Source of the DNA: Jongsikchunia kroppenstedtii DSM 45133
GTDB lineage: Bacteria; Actinomycetota; Actinomycetes; Mycobacteriales; Mycobacteriaceae
DNA: 64,000 nucleotides
Direction of reading: 5' to 3'
NCBI RefSeq assembly: GCF_000380485.1
Contig: NZ_AQYG01000042.1
Coordinates: forward strand, 83,276 to 147,275
Numbering within the stretch: position 1 is the stretch's first letter; every line of letters starts with the position of its first letter. This document shows, in pieces, positions 33,345-42,410 of the stretch. The translations under genes were made by a program, and so were the position numbers. A model generated the notes under the pieces. That model worked only from the letters and a program-made list of their open reading frames with translations, had not been told where the DNA came from and ran no database searches.

Positions 33345-33536
33345 ATGCGTATCAAAGCCGACTTCGATCTCTGTGAGTCCAATGCCATCTGCGTCGGCAT
33401 GGCCCCCGACGTGTTTGACCTCGACGACAACGACTACCTGGTCATCCTGCAGGAGGAAGTTCCCGCCGACCGTGTCGACGAGCTGCGTCAGGTCGTCGCC
33501 AACTGCCCCAAGTCGGCGCTGTCGCTCGAGGAGTGA
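33345..33536 (+). CDS. fdxD: 3Fe-4S ferredoxin FdxD-like
   Basis: A 63-residue ferredoxin with Cys10, Cys16 and Cys54 (CESNAIC and CPKSAL), the spacing of single-cluster 3Fe-4S ferredoxins that feed electrons to P450s or other oxygenases. It is divergent from fadE26 and upstream of hsd4A, as in the M. tuberculosis mce4 region. The partner oxygenase is not encoded next to it; the CYP102-like P450 in the window is one candidate. Confidence 0.92.
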   Translation: MRIKADFDLCESNAICVGMAPDVFDLDDNDYLVILQEEVPADRVDELRQVVANCPKSALSLEE

Positions 33537-33583
33537 GCCGGCGGCCCATGAACTGGGTCGACCGCCCCGATTGGACGCAAAGT

Positions 33584-33597
33584 AGGAACAAGTTCTA
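33584..33597. promoter_or_regulatory. KstR-like box upstream of hsd4A
   Basis: AGGAACAAGTTCTA matches TnnAACnnGTTnnA except at the first T. It lies 40 bp before the hsd4A ATG and 47 bp after fdxD, and could drive hsd4A and the Mce4 operon. Confidence 0.65.
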
Positions 33598-33637
33598 GTC
33601 TGCTCTTCGAGCGCACGACGTGAGGGAGAGCACACTG

Positions 33638-34525
33638 ATGAGCGATTTGTCCGGACGGGTAGCGGTAGTCACCGGAGCCGGCGCGGGCCTCGGCCGTGCC
33701 GAGGCCATCGGCCTGGGCCAGCTGGGCGCCACGGTGGTCGTCAACGACCTGGCGGGCGCGCTGGACAAGAGCGACGTGCTCGACCAGATCGCCGCGGTCG
33801 GCGGCAAGGGAGTCGCCGTGGCCGGTGACATCTCCGATTCGAACACTGCGACGGCGATCATGACGGCGGCCACCGAGCACGGCGGTCTCGACATCGTCAT
33901 GAACAACGCGGGCGTCACCCGCGACAAGATGCTTTTCAACATGTCCGACGACGAGTGGGACCTGGTCATGAAGGTCCATCTGCGCGGTCATTTCCTGCTC
34001 ACCCGCAATGCGGCGACCTACTGGCGCGCGCAGTCCAAGGCGGCCGGCGCACCGGTCTACGGCCGCATCATCAACACGTCCTCGGAGGCCGGCCTGCTCG
34101 GCCCGGCCGGCCAGGCCAACTACGGCGCCGCCAAGGCGGGCATCACGGCGCTGACGCTGTCTGCGGCGCGCGCCCTGAGTCAGTACGGTGTGCGCGCCAA
34201 CGCGATCTGCCCGCGCGCTCGAACCGCGATGACCGAGAACGTCTTCGGCGATGCGCCGACCGATGGCATCGATCCGTTGTCCACCGACCACGTCGTCACG
34301 CTCGTGCAGTATCTGGCCAGTCCGGAGTCGGCCAACGTGACCGGACAGGTCTTCGTCGTCTACGGTCCACAGGTGACTCTGATGGCCGCGCCAACGGTTG
34401 CCCAACGGTTTGCCGCGGACGGTGACGCCTGGGACCGCGAGGCCCTATCCGATGCTTTGACCAGCTATTTTTCTGAGCGCGACCTAGAGGAAGGCTTTTC
34501 CGCAAAGGCAGCGCTCGCGGATTGA
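33638..34525 (+). CDS. hsd4A: SDR oxidoreductase Hsd4A-like (17-beta-hydroxysteroid/hydroxyacyl-CoA dehydrogenase)
   Basis: A 295-residue SDR with TGAGAGLG (12-19), DISDS, MNNAGVTRD, INTSSEAGLLGPAGQANYGAAKAG (Ser/Tyr/Lys catalytic set) and a C-terminal extension. Hsd4A-type enzymes oxidise steroid hydroxyl or 22-hydroxyacyl-CoA groups in side-chain degradation. Start MSDLSGR is preceded by GAGGGAGAG. It is the gene just before yrbE4A in M. tuberculosis (Rv3502c) and here; a 146-bp gap with a palindrome separates it from yrbE4A. Confidence 0.9.
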   Translation: MSDLSGRVAVVTGAGAGLGRAEAIGLGQLGATVVVNDLAGALDKSDVLDQIAAVGGKGVAVAGDISDSNTATAIMTAATEHGGLDIVMNNAGVTRDKMLFNMSDDEWDLVMKVHLRGHFLLTRNAATYWRAQSKAAGAPVYGRIINTSSEAGLLGPAGQANYGAAKAGITALTLSAARALSQYGVRANAICPRARTAMTENVFGDAPTDGIDPLSTDHVVTLVQYLASPESANVTGQVFVVYGPQVTLMAAPTVAQRFAADGDAWDREALSDALTSYFSERDLEEGFSAKAALAD

Positions 34526-34555
34526 TGGCCGGGTACTATCTTTTCAGAATCAGCC

Positions 34556-34573
34556 ACCAAGCACTTGCTTGGT
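34556..34573. promoter_or_regulatory. 18-bp palindrome upstream of yrbE4A
   Basis: ACCAAGCACTTGCTTGGT has 8-bp perfect arms with a 2-base centre, and the same arms as the site at 8978-8999. A TTGACG hexamer (34575-34580) follows immediately and could be a -35 element, though no convincing -10 is seen. It lies between hsd4A and yrbE4A, so it may control a separate promoter for the importer. It also fits the published KstR2 pattern AnCAAGnnCTTGnT, but off-centre. Confidence 0.7.
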
Positions 34574-34671
34574 TTTGACGCGCCTAGGCGAGTTGGACAC
34601 ATGTTAAGTTTGCCAGGCGGTAGGCGCGGGACACGTCCGTCGTTCGTATTCACCGGTGTAAGGAGTGGTGC

Positions 34672-35436
34672 GTGAGTTCCAGGCTTGCCACGCCGTTCGA
34701 AGCCGCCGGTGATTTCGTTGCGTTGGGTGTGGACGCGGCACGCGCGTTGCTGCGTCGGCCGTTTCAGATGCGCGAGACGGTCGAGCAGAGCTGGGCCATC
34801 GCCCGCGTATCCATGGTCCCGACCGTCCTGGTCGCGATCCCCTTCACCGTTCTGGTCAGCTTCACCCTGAACATCCTGCTGCGCGAGATCGGCGCGCAGG
34901 ACCTCTCGGGCGCGGGTGCCGCGCTCGGCACCATCACGCAGATCGGCCCGATCGTCACCGTGCTGATCGTCGCCGGTGCCGGCGCCACGGCCATCTGCGC
35001 CGACCTCGGCGCCCGGACCATCCGCGAGGAGATCGACGCGCTGCAGGTGCTCGGCATCGACCCGATCCACCGGCTGGTGGTTCCCCGCGTCATCGCGTCG
35101 ACCCTGGTGGCCGTGCTGCTCAACAGCCTCGTCTGCACCATCGGCCTGGGCGGCGGCTTCGTCTTCTCGGTCTACCTGCAGGACGTCAACCCCGGCGCAT
35201 TCATCGCCAACCTGACGCTGCTGACCGGGCTTCCGGAGCTCGTCATCTCAATGGTCAAGGCCGCACTGTTCGGCCTATTCGCCGGACTCGTCGGCTGCTA
35301 CCGCGGCCTGCACGTCAAGGGCGGCGCCAAGGGCGTCGGCGACGCGGTCAACGAGACCGTCGTCTATTCGTTCATGGCGCTGTTCGTGGTGAACGTCGTC
35401 GTCACCGCAGTCGGCCTGAAAGCGACGGCCGGATGA
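34672..35436 (+). CDS. yrbE4A: Mce4 ABC-type permease YrbE4A
   Basis: A 254-residue MlaE/YrbE-family permease with several membrane segments (MVPTVLVAIPFTVLVSFTL, IGPIVTVLIVAGAGATAICADLG). The conserved cytoplasmic REEIDALQVLGIDPIHRLVVPRVIA loop is thought to contact the ATPase. With YrbE4B it forms the inner-membrane channel of the Mce4 sterol importer. The GTG start follows AAGGAGTGGTGC. It is the first gene of the operon proper. Confidence 0.95.
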   Translation: MSSRLATPFEAAGDFVALGVDAARALLRRPFQMRETVEQSWAIARVSMVPTVLVAIPFTVLVSFTLNILLREIGAQDLSGAGAALGTITQIGPIVTVLIVAGAGATAICADLGARTIREEIDALQVLGIDPIHRLVVPRVIASTLVAVLLNSLVCTIGLGGGFVFSVYLQDVNPGAFIANLTLLTGLPELVISMVKAALFGLFAGLVGCYRGLHVKGGAKGVGDAVNETVVYSFMALFVVNVVVTAVGLKATAG

Positions 35437-35464
35437 GCCGGCCGCAGCCGGTGGGGGCTGACAC

Positions 35465-36316
35465 ATGATTCTTCCGCAGACGGTGCGACTACGCTCTGGC
35501 CGTGTGGCGGCCAAGAAGTTCGGCCAGGCCTGGAACAAGGTCGGCGATCAGGCGTTCTTCTACTGGGACGCACTTGTCGCCATTCCACGCGCGGTACGTC
35601 AGTACAAGCGCGAGACGCTGCGACTGATCGCCGAAATCTCGATGGGCTCAGGCGCTTTGGCGATGATCGGCGGCACCGTCGTGGTCGTCGGCTTCCTCAC
35701 CCTGTTCACCGGCGGCACCATCGCCGTCCAGGGCTACAGCTCGCTTGCCAACATCGGCGTCGAGGCACTGACCGGCTTCTTCTCGGCATTCATCAACGTG
35801 CGCATCGCCGTTCCGGTCATCGCCGGCATCGGCCTGGCCGCGACGATCGGCGCCGGCGCCACCGCGCAGCTCGGGGCCATGCGGGTCAGCGAGGAGATCG
35901 ACGCGCTCGAATCGATGTCGATCGCGTCGGTCCCGTACCTCGTGAGCACGCGGATCGTGGCCGGCATGATCGCGATCATCCCCCTGTATTCGCTTGCGGC
36001 CGTTGCCTCTTTTCTCGCCAGCCGATTCGCGACCGTGTGGCTCTACGGGCAGTCGGGCGGCGTGTACGACCACTACTTCGACACCTTCCTGATACCGAGC
36101 GACATCCTGTGGTCGTTCGTGCAGGCCATCTGTATGGCGGTCGCCGTCATGCTGATTCACACCTACTACGGCTACAACGCCAGCGGCGGCCCGGTCGGCG
36201 TGGGCATCGCGGTCGGTAACGCCGTGCGCGCCTCGCTCGTGGTCGTCGTCTGCATCACGCTCTTCTTGTCGCTCGCCATCTATGGCGTCGACGGAAAGTT
36301 CAACCTGTCGGGGTAG
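35465..36316 (+). CDS. yrbE4B: Mce4 ABC-type permease YrbE4B
   Basis: A 283-residue second MlaE-family permease with the coupling motif SEEIDALESMSIASVPYLVSTRIVAGM and multiple transmembrane helices. It starts 28 bp after yrbE4A and ends 2 bp before mce4A. It partners YrbE4A in the membrane. The MceG ATPase is not in this window. Confidence 0.95.
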   Translation: MILPQTVRLRSGRVAAKKFGQAWNKVGDQAFFYWDALVAIPRAVRQYKRETLRLIAEISMGSGALAMIGGTVVVVGFLTLFTGGTIAVQGYSSLANIGVEALTGFFSAFINVRIAVPVIAGIGLAATIGAGATAQLGAMRVSEEIDALESMSIASVPYLVSTRIVAGMIAIIPLYSLAAVASFLASRFATVWLYGQSGGVYDHYFDTFLIPSDILWSFVQAICMAVAVMLIHTYYGYNASGGPVGVGIAVGNAVRASLVVVVCITLFLSLAIYGVDGKFNLSG

Positions 36317-36318
36317 GC

Positions 36319-37518
36319 ATGCGCAGAGTCGATCGTTCCCCCACGTCAAAGAAGCTCGCGGCCACCGGACTGGTGATCGCGCTCGTCGCCATCGCCGTGC
36401 TGTCGGTGGCGCAGTTCTTCAATGTCTTCGCGTCGACGTCGCCGGTGACCCTGGTCGCCGACCGCGCCGGCCTGGTGATGAACCCGGACGCCAAGGTGCG
36501 CCTGCGCGGCGTCGTCATCGGTCACGTCAAGTCGATCGATTCGACCGATGACGGCAGGGTCAAGCTGAAGATGTCGGTGGACTCCGACCAGATGCATCGG
36601 CTGCCGTCGAATGTCCAGGCGCAGATCGAGTCCAACACCGTCTTCGGCGCCAAGTCGGTCGACCTGGTGATCCCGGACAACGCCTCGCCGAACCATCTGC
36701 GGTCGGGTGCGACGATCGAGGGCGCCAACGTGGTGGTCGAGCTCAACACGCTCTACCAGCGACTGGTGAACGTGCTCGCCAAGATCGAGCCGGAGAAGCT
36801 GAACGCGACGCTGACGGCGGTCGATACGGCCTTGGAGGGCAAGGGAAATCAGATCGGGCAGGGCCTGTCGGACCTGTCGAACTTCCTCGGCAAGACCAAT
36901 CGGCATCTCGATTCGCTGAACCGCGACATCGAGGCCGGCGGGATCACGATGCAGACCTACGCCGACGTGGCGCCGCAGTTGACCCGGATCATCGACGATG
37001 CGGTGTTCACCGGAAACACGTTGCGCGACAACTCGTCGAACCTGGACGCGATCCTGGTGAACGCGACCGGCATGGCCAACACGATCAACGGCATCATCGC
37101 GCCGAAGAAGGCGCAGATCATTTCGATGCTGTCGAACCTGAACCCGACCGCGGAGCTGCTCGGGTATCAGTCGGCGGATTTCAAGTGCTTCCTCACCGCC
37201 ACCGCGTCGCTGGTGCAGTCGCCGCGGGCGGACATCATCTTCGGCAAGGGCAGCGGTGCGTTGCAGCTCGACACCGGTGTCCTGCCGGGTACCTCGATGT
37301 ACACCTATCCGAATGACCTGCCCAAGGTGAACGCCGACGGCCCGCCCTCGTGCGCCGACCCCCTCGGCAATCCGAACTCGACTGCCAAGCCGGACTTCTA
37401 CGTGACCGACAACGCGAACATGCCCTACCAGCCGCGCATGACGGCCCGCTTCGACAAGACGAAGCTCTTCGGGCTGCTGTTCGAGGTGCCCCAGCACTCG
37501 GGAGGCAGCAACCGATGA
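36319..37518 (+). CDS. mce4A: Mce4A sterol-import protein
   Basis: A 399-residue Mce-family protein. It has one N-terminal membrane anchor (about residues 12-34), a single MCE/MlaD beta domain (about 40-120) and a long helical region thought to form part of a hexameric tunnel across the cell envelope. Later residues include a DFKCFLTAT and a PPSCADPLG Cys pair. Its stop overlaps the mce4B start by four bases (ATGA). Mce4 imports cholesterol in mycobacteria and rhodococci. Confidence 0.94.
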   Translation: MRRVDRSPTSKKLAATGLVIALVAIAVLSVAQFFNVFASTSPVTLVADRAGLVMNPDAKVRLRGVVIGHVKSIDSTDDGRVKLKMSVDSDQMHRLPSNVQAQIESNTVFGAKSVDLVIPDNASPNHLRSGATIEGANVVVELNTLYQRLVNVLAKIEPEKLNATLTAVDTALEGKGNQIGQGLSDLSNFLGKTNRHLDSLNRDIEAGGITMQTYADVAPQLTRIIDDAVFTGNTLRDNSSNLDAILVNATGMANTINGIIAPKKAQIISMLSNLNPTAELLGYQSADFKCFLTATASLVQSPRADIIFGKGSGALQLDTGVLPGTSMYTYPNDLPKVNADGPPSCADPLGNPNSTAKPDFYVTDNANMPYQPRMTARFDKTKLFGLLFEVPQHSGGSNR

Positions 37519-38588
37519 GCACCCCCCGTCAGCGCGAGTTCCGGAACACGTCGATCAAGATCGGCGTCTTCGCGGTGGTCATGCTGTTGATCTTCGCCGC
37601 CCTGGTGGTGGTGTTCGGCCAGTTCCGCACCGGCTCTTCCAACAGCTACAAGGCGTTGTTCACCAGTGCCTCGGAGATGAAGACCGGCAGCAAGGTGCGC
37701 ATCGCGGGCATCGAGGTCGGTCGGGTCACCGGTATCGACGTCACCCACGACAACCAGGCGAAGATCGAGTTCGATGTCGACTCGAAATACCCGCTGCCGA
37801 AGTCGGTGCGGGCGCTGATCCGGTACGAAAACCTCACGGGCGACCGGTATCTCGAGCTGCAGCAGGGCGAAGGCGACCCGGATCAGATGCTGCCCAAGGG
37901 CTCGACCATTCCGGAATCGCAGACACAGCCGGCGCTCGATCTGGACAGCCTGCTCGGCGGTTTCAAGCCGTTGTTCCAGACCCTGCAGCCGGACGAGGTC
38001 AACCAGCTGTCGCAGTCGCTGATCGACGTGTTCCAGGGCCAGGGCCCCGCGTTGACGCAACTGCTTTCCAGCACAGCGACATTCACCAACTCGCTGGCCG
38101 ATCGCGATCAGCTGGTCGGTCAGGTCATCGACAACCTGAACCAGCTGCTGGGCACCATCGACAACGATCGGTCTGGCTTCGACAGCTCGGTCAACCTGAT
38201 GGAGCAGCTCATCACCGGGCTGAATTCGCAGAAGAACACCATCGGCAACGCCATCACCAACGCGTCGCAGGTGACCAATGATCTGTCGTCGCTGCTCGCC
38301 GACATCCGGCCGGATATGCAGTCGACCATCACCAAGACCGGTCAGCTGTCGCAGAACCTGCTGAACGCCAAGCCCTACCTGAACTCGCTCATTCCGCGGC
38401 TGCCTGCGGACTTCCGCGCGCTGAGCAACGTCGGCAGCTACGGATCCTGGCTGCAGGTGTTCATCTGCAAGGTGAACATCTACTTCTCGGCGCCGGGTAG
38501 CCCCGAGGTCTTGTGGACGTCGGTGAACGACAACTCGGACGGCCCGCACGGCCAGGCCGACGGCGGAAGGTGCCGGACCACCCAATGA
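37515..38588 (+). CDS. mce4B: Mce4B sterol-import protein
   Basis: A 357-residue Mce protein starting MSTPRQREFRNTSIKIGVF, with an N-terminal anchor at about 15-37, an MCE domain (about 42-120) and helical repeats with NQL/NLN-rich heptads. The start codon overlaps the mce4A stop by four bases, and its own stop overlaps mce4C (ATGA). Upstream in-frame sequence is mce4A in another frame and is not part of the gene. Confidence 0.94.
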   Translation: MSTPRQREFRNTSIKIGVFAVVMLLIFAALVVVFGQFRTGSSNSYKALFTSASEMKTGSKVRIAGIEVGRVTGIDVTHDNQAKIEFDVDSKYPLPKSVRALIRYENLTGDRYLELQQGEGDPDQMLPKGSTIPESQTQPALDLDSLLGGFKPLFQTLQPDEVNQLSQSLIDVFQGQGPALTQLLSSTATFTNSLADRDQLVGQVIDNLNQLLGTIDNDRSGFDSSVNLMEQLITGLNSQKNTIGNAITNASQVTNDLSSLLADIRPDMQSTITKTGQLSQNLLNAKPYLNSLIPRLPADFRALSNVGSYGSWLQVFICKVNIYFSAPGSPEVLWTSVNDNSDGPHGQADGGRCRTTQ

Positions 38589-39835
38589 GCCCCTTGTTCC
38601 GCAGTAGGCGCACCGCCACCGACGAGGCGGACGACGCACGCCGGCGCGCGCACGGCGAGCCCAGCCGTGCCCGCATCGGCATCATCGGCGTCGTCGTCAC
38701 CGTGCTGGTGATGATCGTTGCGCTGCAGATGGATCGGCTGCCGTTCCTGTCGAACGGCAGTGTCTACTCGACGTATTTCGATGACGCCGGCGGGCTCGCG
38801 CCCGGCGACAGCGTCGTCGTGGCCGGCGTCGAGGTCGGCAAGGTGCAGTCGCTCAAGCTGGCCAGGACCTCGGACGGGCCGAAGGTCAAGATCGTGTTCA
38901 ACGTCAGCGACACCATCAAGCTGGGCACCCTGACGCAGGCGCGGATCAAGACCGAGACGGTCCTGGGTCGCCGCAACCTGACGCTGAATTCGGATGGCAC
39001 AACGCATCTCAAGCCGGGCGGGACCATCCCGAACAGCAATACGGTGGCCCCCTACACGCTGACCGATGCGCTCGACCAGACCACGTCGACGTTGCAGGCG
39101 ACCGACAAGAAGCAGCTCACCGAGGCGCTGGACTCGATCAACACCGCATTCGCGAACACCCCGCCGATGGTGCGCAGCGCGGTCGACGGGGTGAGCCGGC
39201 TGTCCAAGACCATCGCCGATCGCGACGACGCGCTGTCGCAGCTGCTGCAGAAGGCGAACGACGTCAGCGGTGTGCTGCGCGATCGCAGCAACCAGGTGAA
39301 TCAGCTTCTCGTGAACGCCAACTCGCTTCTCGGAGTGGTGCAGGATCGCCGGACTGCGCTCGATCAGCTGATCAGCGGTATCAAGAATGTCACTGCACAG
39401 CTCAGTGGTTTCGTGCAGGACAACAACGCGCAGCTGAAGCCGGTGCTCGACAAGCTGAACGGCGTGGTGGACATCCTGCAGCACAACGATGGCGCTCTGC
39501 GGCAGACCATCGATCAGCTCGGCCCGTACGCCAACCAGCTCGGCGAGGCCGTGGCATCCGGCCCGTACTTCAACTCGTTCGCGGCGATCCCGACGATCGG
39601 TGACTACAGCGACGTGGTGCTGAACCTGCTGGAGCAGCAGTACCCCAAGGCATTCCAGGCCTTCCTCAACGCGGTCACCTACCAGTTCGGCATCCAGCCG
39701 CCGGCCGCGACGATGCCACCGCCGAACAACCCGGCGCCGACCAACCCCACACCGCAGCCGAACCTGCCGCTGCCGCGCGTGGGCGGACCGTCGGCGACCA
39801 CGCCCGCCCCGACGTACCAACAGCCGGGTAGGTGA
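38585..39835 (+). CDS. mce4C: Mce4C sterol-import protein
   Basis: A 416-residue Mce protein starting MSPLFRSRRTATDEADDARR. An Arg-rich cytoplasmic tail precedes a membrane anchor (about 24-42), the MCE domain and coiled helices. The C-terminus is a Pro-rich extension (from about residue 375, PPNNPAPTNPTPQPNLPLP). The start overlaps the mce4B stop by four bases. Confidence 0.94.
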   Translation: MSPLFRSRRTATDEADDARRRAHGEPSRARIGIIGVVVTVLVMIVALQMDRLPFLSNGSVYSTYFDDAGGLAPGDSVVVAGVEVGKVQSLKLARTSDGPKVKIVFNVSDTIKLGTLTQARIKTETVLGRRNLTLNSDGTTHLKPGGTIPNSNTVAPYTLTDALDQTTSTLQATDKKQLTEALDSINTAFANTPPMVRSAVDGVSRLSKTIADRDDALSQLLQKANDVSGVLRDRSNQVNQLLVNANSLLGVVQDRRTALDQLISGIKNVTAQLSGFVQDNNAQLKPVLDKLNGVVDILQHNDGALRQTIDQLGPYANQLGEAVASGPYFNSFAAIPTIGDYSDVVLNLLEQQYPKAFQAFLNAVTYQFGIQPPAATMPPPNNPAPTNPTPQPNLPLPRVGGPSATTPAPTYQQPGR

Positions 39836-41127
39836 TCGCGATGAATGTTCCTGGAATGAATGCTGTTGGCCGGCTTGGTAAGACGGCCATCGCGCTGATC
39901 GCGGTAGTCGCGGTGGTGCTCGTCGCGGTGATCGTGTACTTCAGCTATCAGCAGCTCGCGTACAAGCGTTATACGGCGTACTTCAGCACGACCAATGCGC
40001 TCTACGTGGGTGACCCGGTCAAGGTGCTCGGCGTGCCCGTCGGCAAGGTGACCGCCATCAAGGCGCGCTCGGGCGACGTCAAGGTGCAGTTCAAGGTCGA
40101 CGACGACGTCGACGTGCCGAAGAACGTGAAAGCGGTCATCGTCGCGCAGAACCTGGTGTCCGGCCGGTTCATTCAGCTCAATCCCGCCTACGACGGCGGC
40201 CCGAAGCTGGGCGACGGTGGAGACATCCCGATGTCGCAGACCGCGGTGCCGGTCGAATGGGACCAGATCAAGACGCAGCTGACGCAGCTGTCGGAAACCT
40301 TGGGCCCCAACGGGACCGACCCGGGCCTGGCCGATCGGACGCTGAGCACCGCGGCCAAGAACCTGAACGGCAACGGCGCGGACATCAATGCGTCGATTCA
40401 CAACCTCGCGGCCGTGTTGGGCACGCTGTCCAACAACCGCGGTGATCTGTTCGCCACCGTGCGCAGCCTGCAGGCGCTGACCAATGCGCTCTCGGGCAGC
40501 CATGAGCAGCTCGTGCAGTTCAACGGCCGCATCGCATCGGTGAGCCAGGTGCTGGCCGATGACACTCCGGAGCTCAACGGGGCGATGAACAACCTGTCGA
40601 CGGCACTGACGGATCTGAAGAGCTTCCTGGGCAACAATTCCGGGGCCCTCGATGACACCGTCGACAAGCTGTCGAACTTCACCAGGATCCTGTCGGACAA
40701 GAACGAGCAGATCTCGGGGCTGCTGCATTCCGCACCGAATCAGCTGCAGAACTTCTACAACATCTATGCACCGCTGCAGGGCGCGTTGATGGGTGTGTTC
40801 TCGTTGCCCAACGGCGGCAACCTGATCGACCTCATCTGCGGCTCCATCGCCGGCGCCGATCGCCCGGGCCAGCAGGGGGACGCGCAGAAATGCGTCGACA
40901 GGCTGGGTCCGATGCTGACGACGATGGCCGTGTCCTATCCGCCGTTCGTCCTGAACCCGATAGTCGGGATCAACGGCACGCCGAACGACGTGACCTACCA
41001 GAACAACGATGTCAAGCGGCGCGCACAGCAACGCGAAGCGCTGCAGAACCAGGGGATCGACGGCCGCAACGCCGGCGTGCTGCCGCCGCAGCTGTCGGAC
41101 CTGATTCTTCCGCGGGGAGCGCGCTGA
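39832..41127 (+). CDS. mce4D: Mce4D sterol-import protein
   Basis: A 431-residue Mce protein with an N-terminal anchor (TAIALIAVVAVVLVAVIVYF), an MCE domain (YVGDPVKVLGVPVGKVTAIKA) and a long helical region. The GTG at 39832 overlaps the mce4C stop (GTGA) and is chosen, while ATG 39841, nine bases on and with a GGGTAGG site, is an equally reasonable start. Its stop shares one base with mce4E. Confidence 0.93.
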   Translation: MIAMNVPGMNAVGRLGKTAIALIAVVAVVLVAVIVYFSYQQLAYKRYTAYFSTTNALYVGDPVKVLGVPVGKVTAIKARSGDVKVQFKVDDDVDVPKNVKAVIVAQNLVSGRFIQLNPAYDGGPKLGDGGDIPMSQTAVPVEWDQIKTQLTQLSETLGPNGTDPGLADRTLSTAAKNLNGNGADINASIHNLAAVLGTLSNNRGDLFATVRSLQALTNALSGSHEQLVQFNGRIASVSQVLADDTPELNGAMNNLSTALTDLKSFLGNNSGALDDTVDKLSNFTRILSDKNEQISGLLHSAPNQLQNFYNIYAPLQGALMGVFSLPNGGNLIDLICGSIAGADRPGQQGDAQKCVDRLGPMLTTMAVSYPPFVLNPIVGINGTPNDVTYQNNDVKRRAQQREALQNQGIDGRNAGVLPPQLSDLILPRGAR

Positions 41128-42410
41128 TGACAGTGATCAATCGTCCGGCCTCCGGCCCGCGGGGGAGTCGCAACCGTATTCGCCTCGTCGCGGCCGCCGG
41201 GGTGACCGCGCTCGCGCTGACCACATCCGGTTGTGCCTTTCAGGGACTGAACTCGATGCCGATCCCCGGCGCCAAGGGCACCGGCGACGGTTCGTACAAG
41301 ATCACCGCGCTCATCCCGAGCGCCGCCAACGTCGTCGAGAACGCGCCGGTGATGATGGACGACGCGACCGTGGGCAGCGTCGGCCACATGAGTGTGAAGA
41401 ACTGGGCCGCCGACGTCACCCTGCGTCTGGAGAAGGGCACCAAGGTCCCGGTCGGCTCGTACGTGATGGTCGGCATGACCAGTGCGCTCGGCTCGCTGCA
41501 CCTGGAGATCGTGCAGCCGGAGCATGCGACCGGCGGCTTCATGAAGGGCGGCGACGAGATCCCGCTGGCGAAATGTCCCGAGCAGGATCAGATTTCGGCA
41601 CCGACCGGGCAGAAGCCGATCCCGAACATCAACTCCGCGCAGGAGATCGCGCAGTGCACCTACCCGACCACCGAGCAGGTGCTGAGCTCGTTGTCGGTGA
41701 TGCTCAACGGCGGCGGCCTTTCCAAGCTCGGCGATACCGTGCACGAGCTGAACCAGACCCTGGCCGGCCGTGCCGACGTCGTTCGCGACCTGCTGCCGCG
41801 GCTGAACACCGTCGTCTCCGATCTGTCGTCGCAGAAGGACAACATCATCGACGCGATCGACGGACTGAATCGGTTGAGCGGCACGCTCAATCAGCAGCAC
41901 GGCACGATCGAGCGCGCGCTGAACGACGGCCCGAAGATCCTGCAACTGCTCGTCGACCAGCGGGTGCATCTCACCGATGCGCTCGGATCGTTGAGCACGT
42001 TGTCGCGGACCGCCGATGACATCCTGAAGGCGAACGGCGACGACATCCGCACCATCGTGTCGAACCTGGAGCCGGTCGTCGACCAATTGCAGGGCGCGGG
42101 TCCGTCGCTCGCGACGTCGTTGGGTATCCTGCTGACGTTCCCGTTCAAGGAATCGGCTATTCCCAACATCATTCGTGGTGACTACGCCAACCTGCAGATC
42201 AACCTGAATCTCACGTGGGACCGGCTGAACAGCGAGCTGTTCGCCGCGGTGGGTGCACATATCGGACCCGAGGGCATCCTCGGGAACGCCGGTGCGGCGA
42301 AGCAGAACTCGGATCCGTTCACCGCGCCGATCCAGCCGTACCTGACGCCCAACTCGGGCAACGCCGTGCTGACCGCTCCGACGCCCGACACTACGAGGGG
42401 TGGCAAGTGA
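41127..42410 (+). CDS. mce4E: Mce4E lipoprotein (LprN-like)
   Basis: A 427-residue Mce-family lipoprotein. A signal peptide with lipobox TSGC (Cys36) follows VAAAGVTALALT. The MCE domain (YKITALIPSAANVVENAPVMMDDATVGSVGHM) and a helical needle region follow. In Mce operons the fifth Mce protein is usually the lipid-anchored one. It starts one base into the mce4D stop and overlaps mce4F by four bases (GTGA). Confidence 0.94.
   Translation: MTVINRPASGPRGSRNRIRLVAAAGVTALALTTSGCAFQGLNSMPIPGAKGTGDGSYKITALIPSAANVVENAPVMMDDATVGSVGHMSVKNWAADVTLRLEKGTKVPVGSYVMVGMTSALGSLHLEIVQPEHATGGFMKGGDEIPLAKCPEQDQISAPTGQKPIPNINSAQEIAQCTYPTTEQVLSSLSVMLNGGGLSKLGDTVHELNQTLAGRADVVRDLLPRLNTVVSDLSSQKDNIIDAIDGLNRLSGTLNQQHGTIERALNDGPKILQLLVDQRVHLTDALGSLSTLSRTADDILKANGDDIRTIVSNLEPVVDQLQGAGPSLATSLGILLTFPFKESAIPNIIRGDYANLQINLNLTWDRLNSELFAAVGAHIGPEGILGNAGAAKQNSDPFTAPIQPYLTPNSGNAVLTAPTPDTTRGGK

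Noticed and set aside
34556..34569. KstR2 site before yrbE4A
   Set aside because: The AnCAAGnnCTTGnT pattern fits, but off-centre relative to the 18-bp palindrome. The sister site at 8978 has a mismatch, so a different regulator is more likely.
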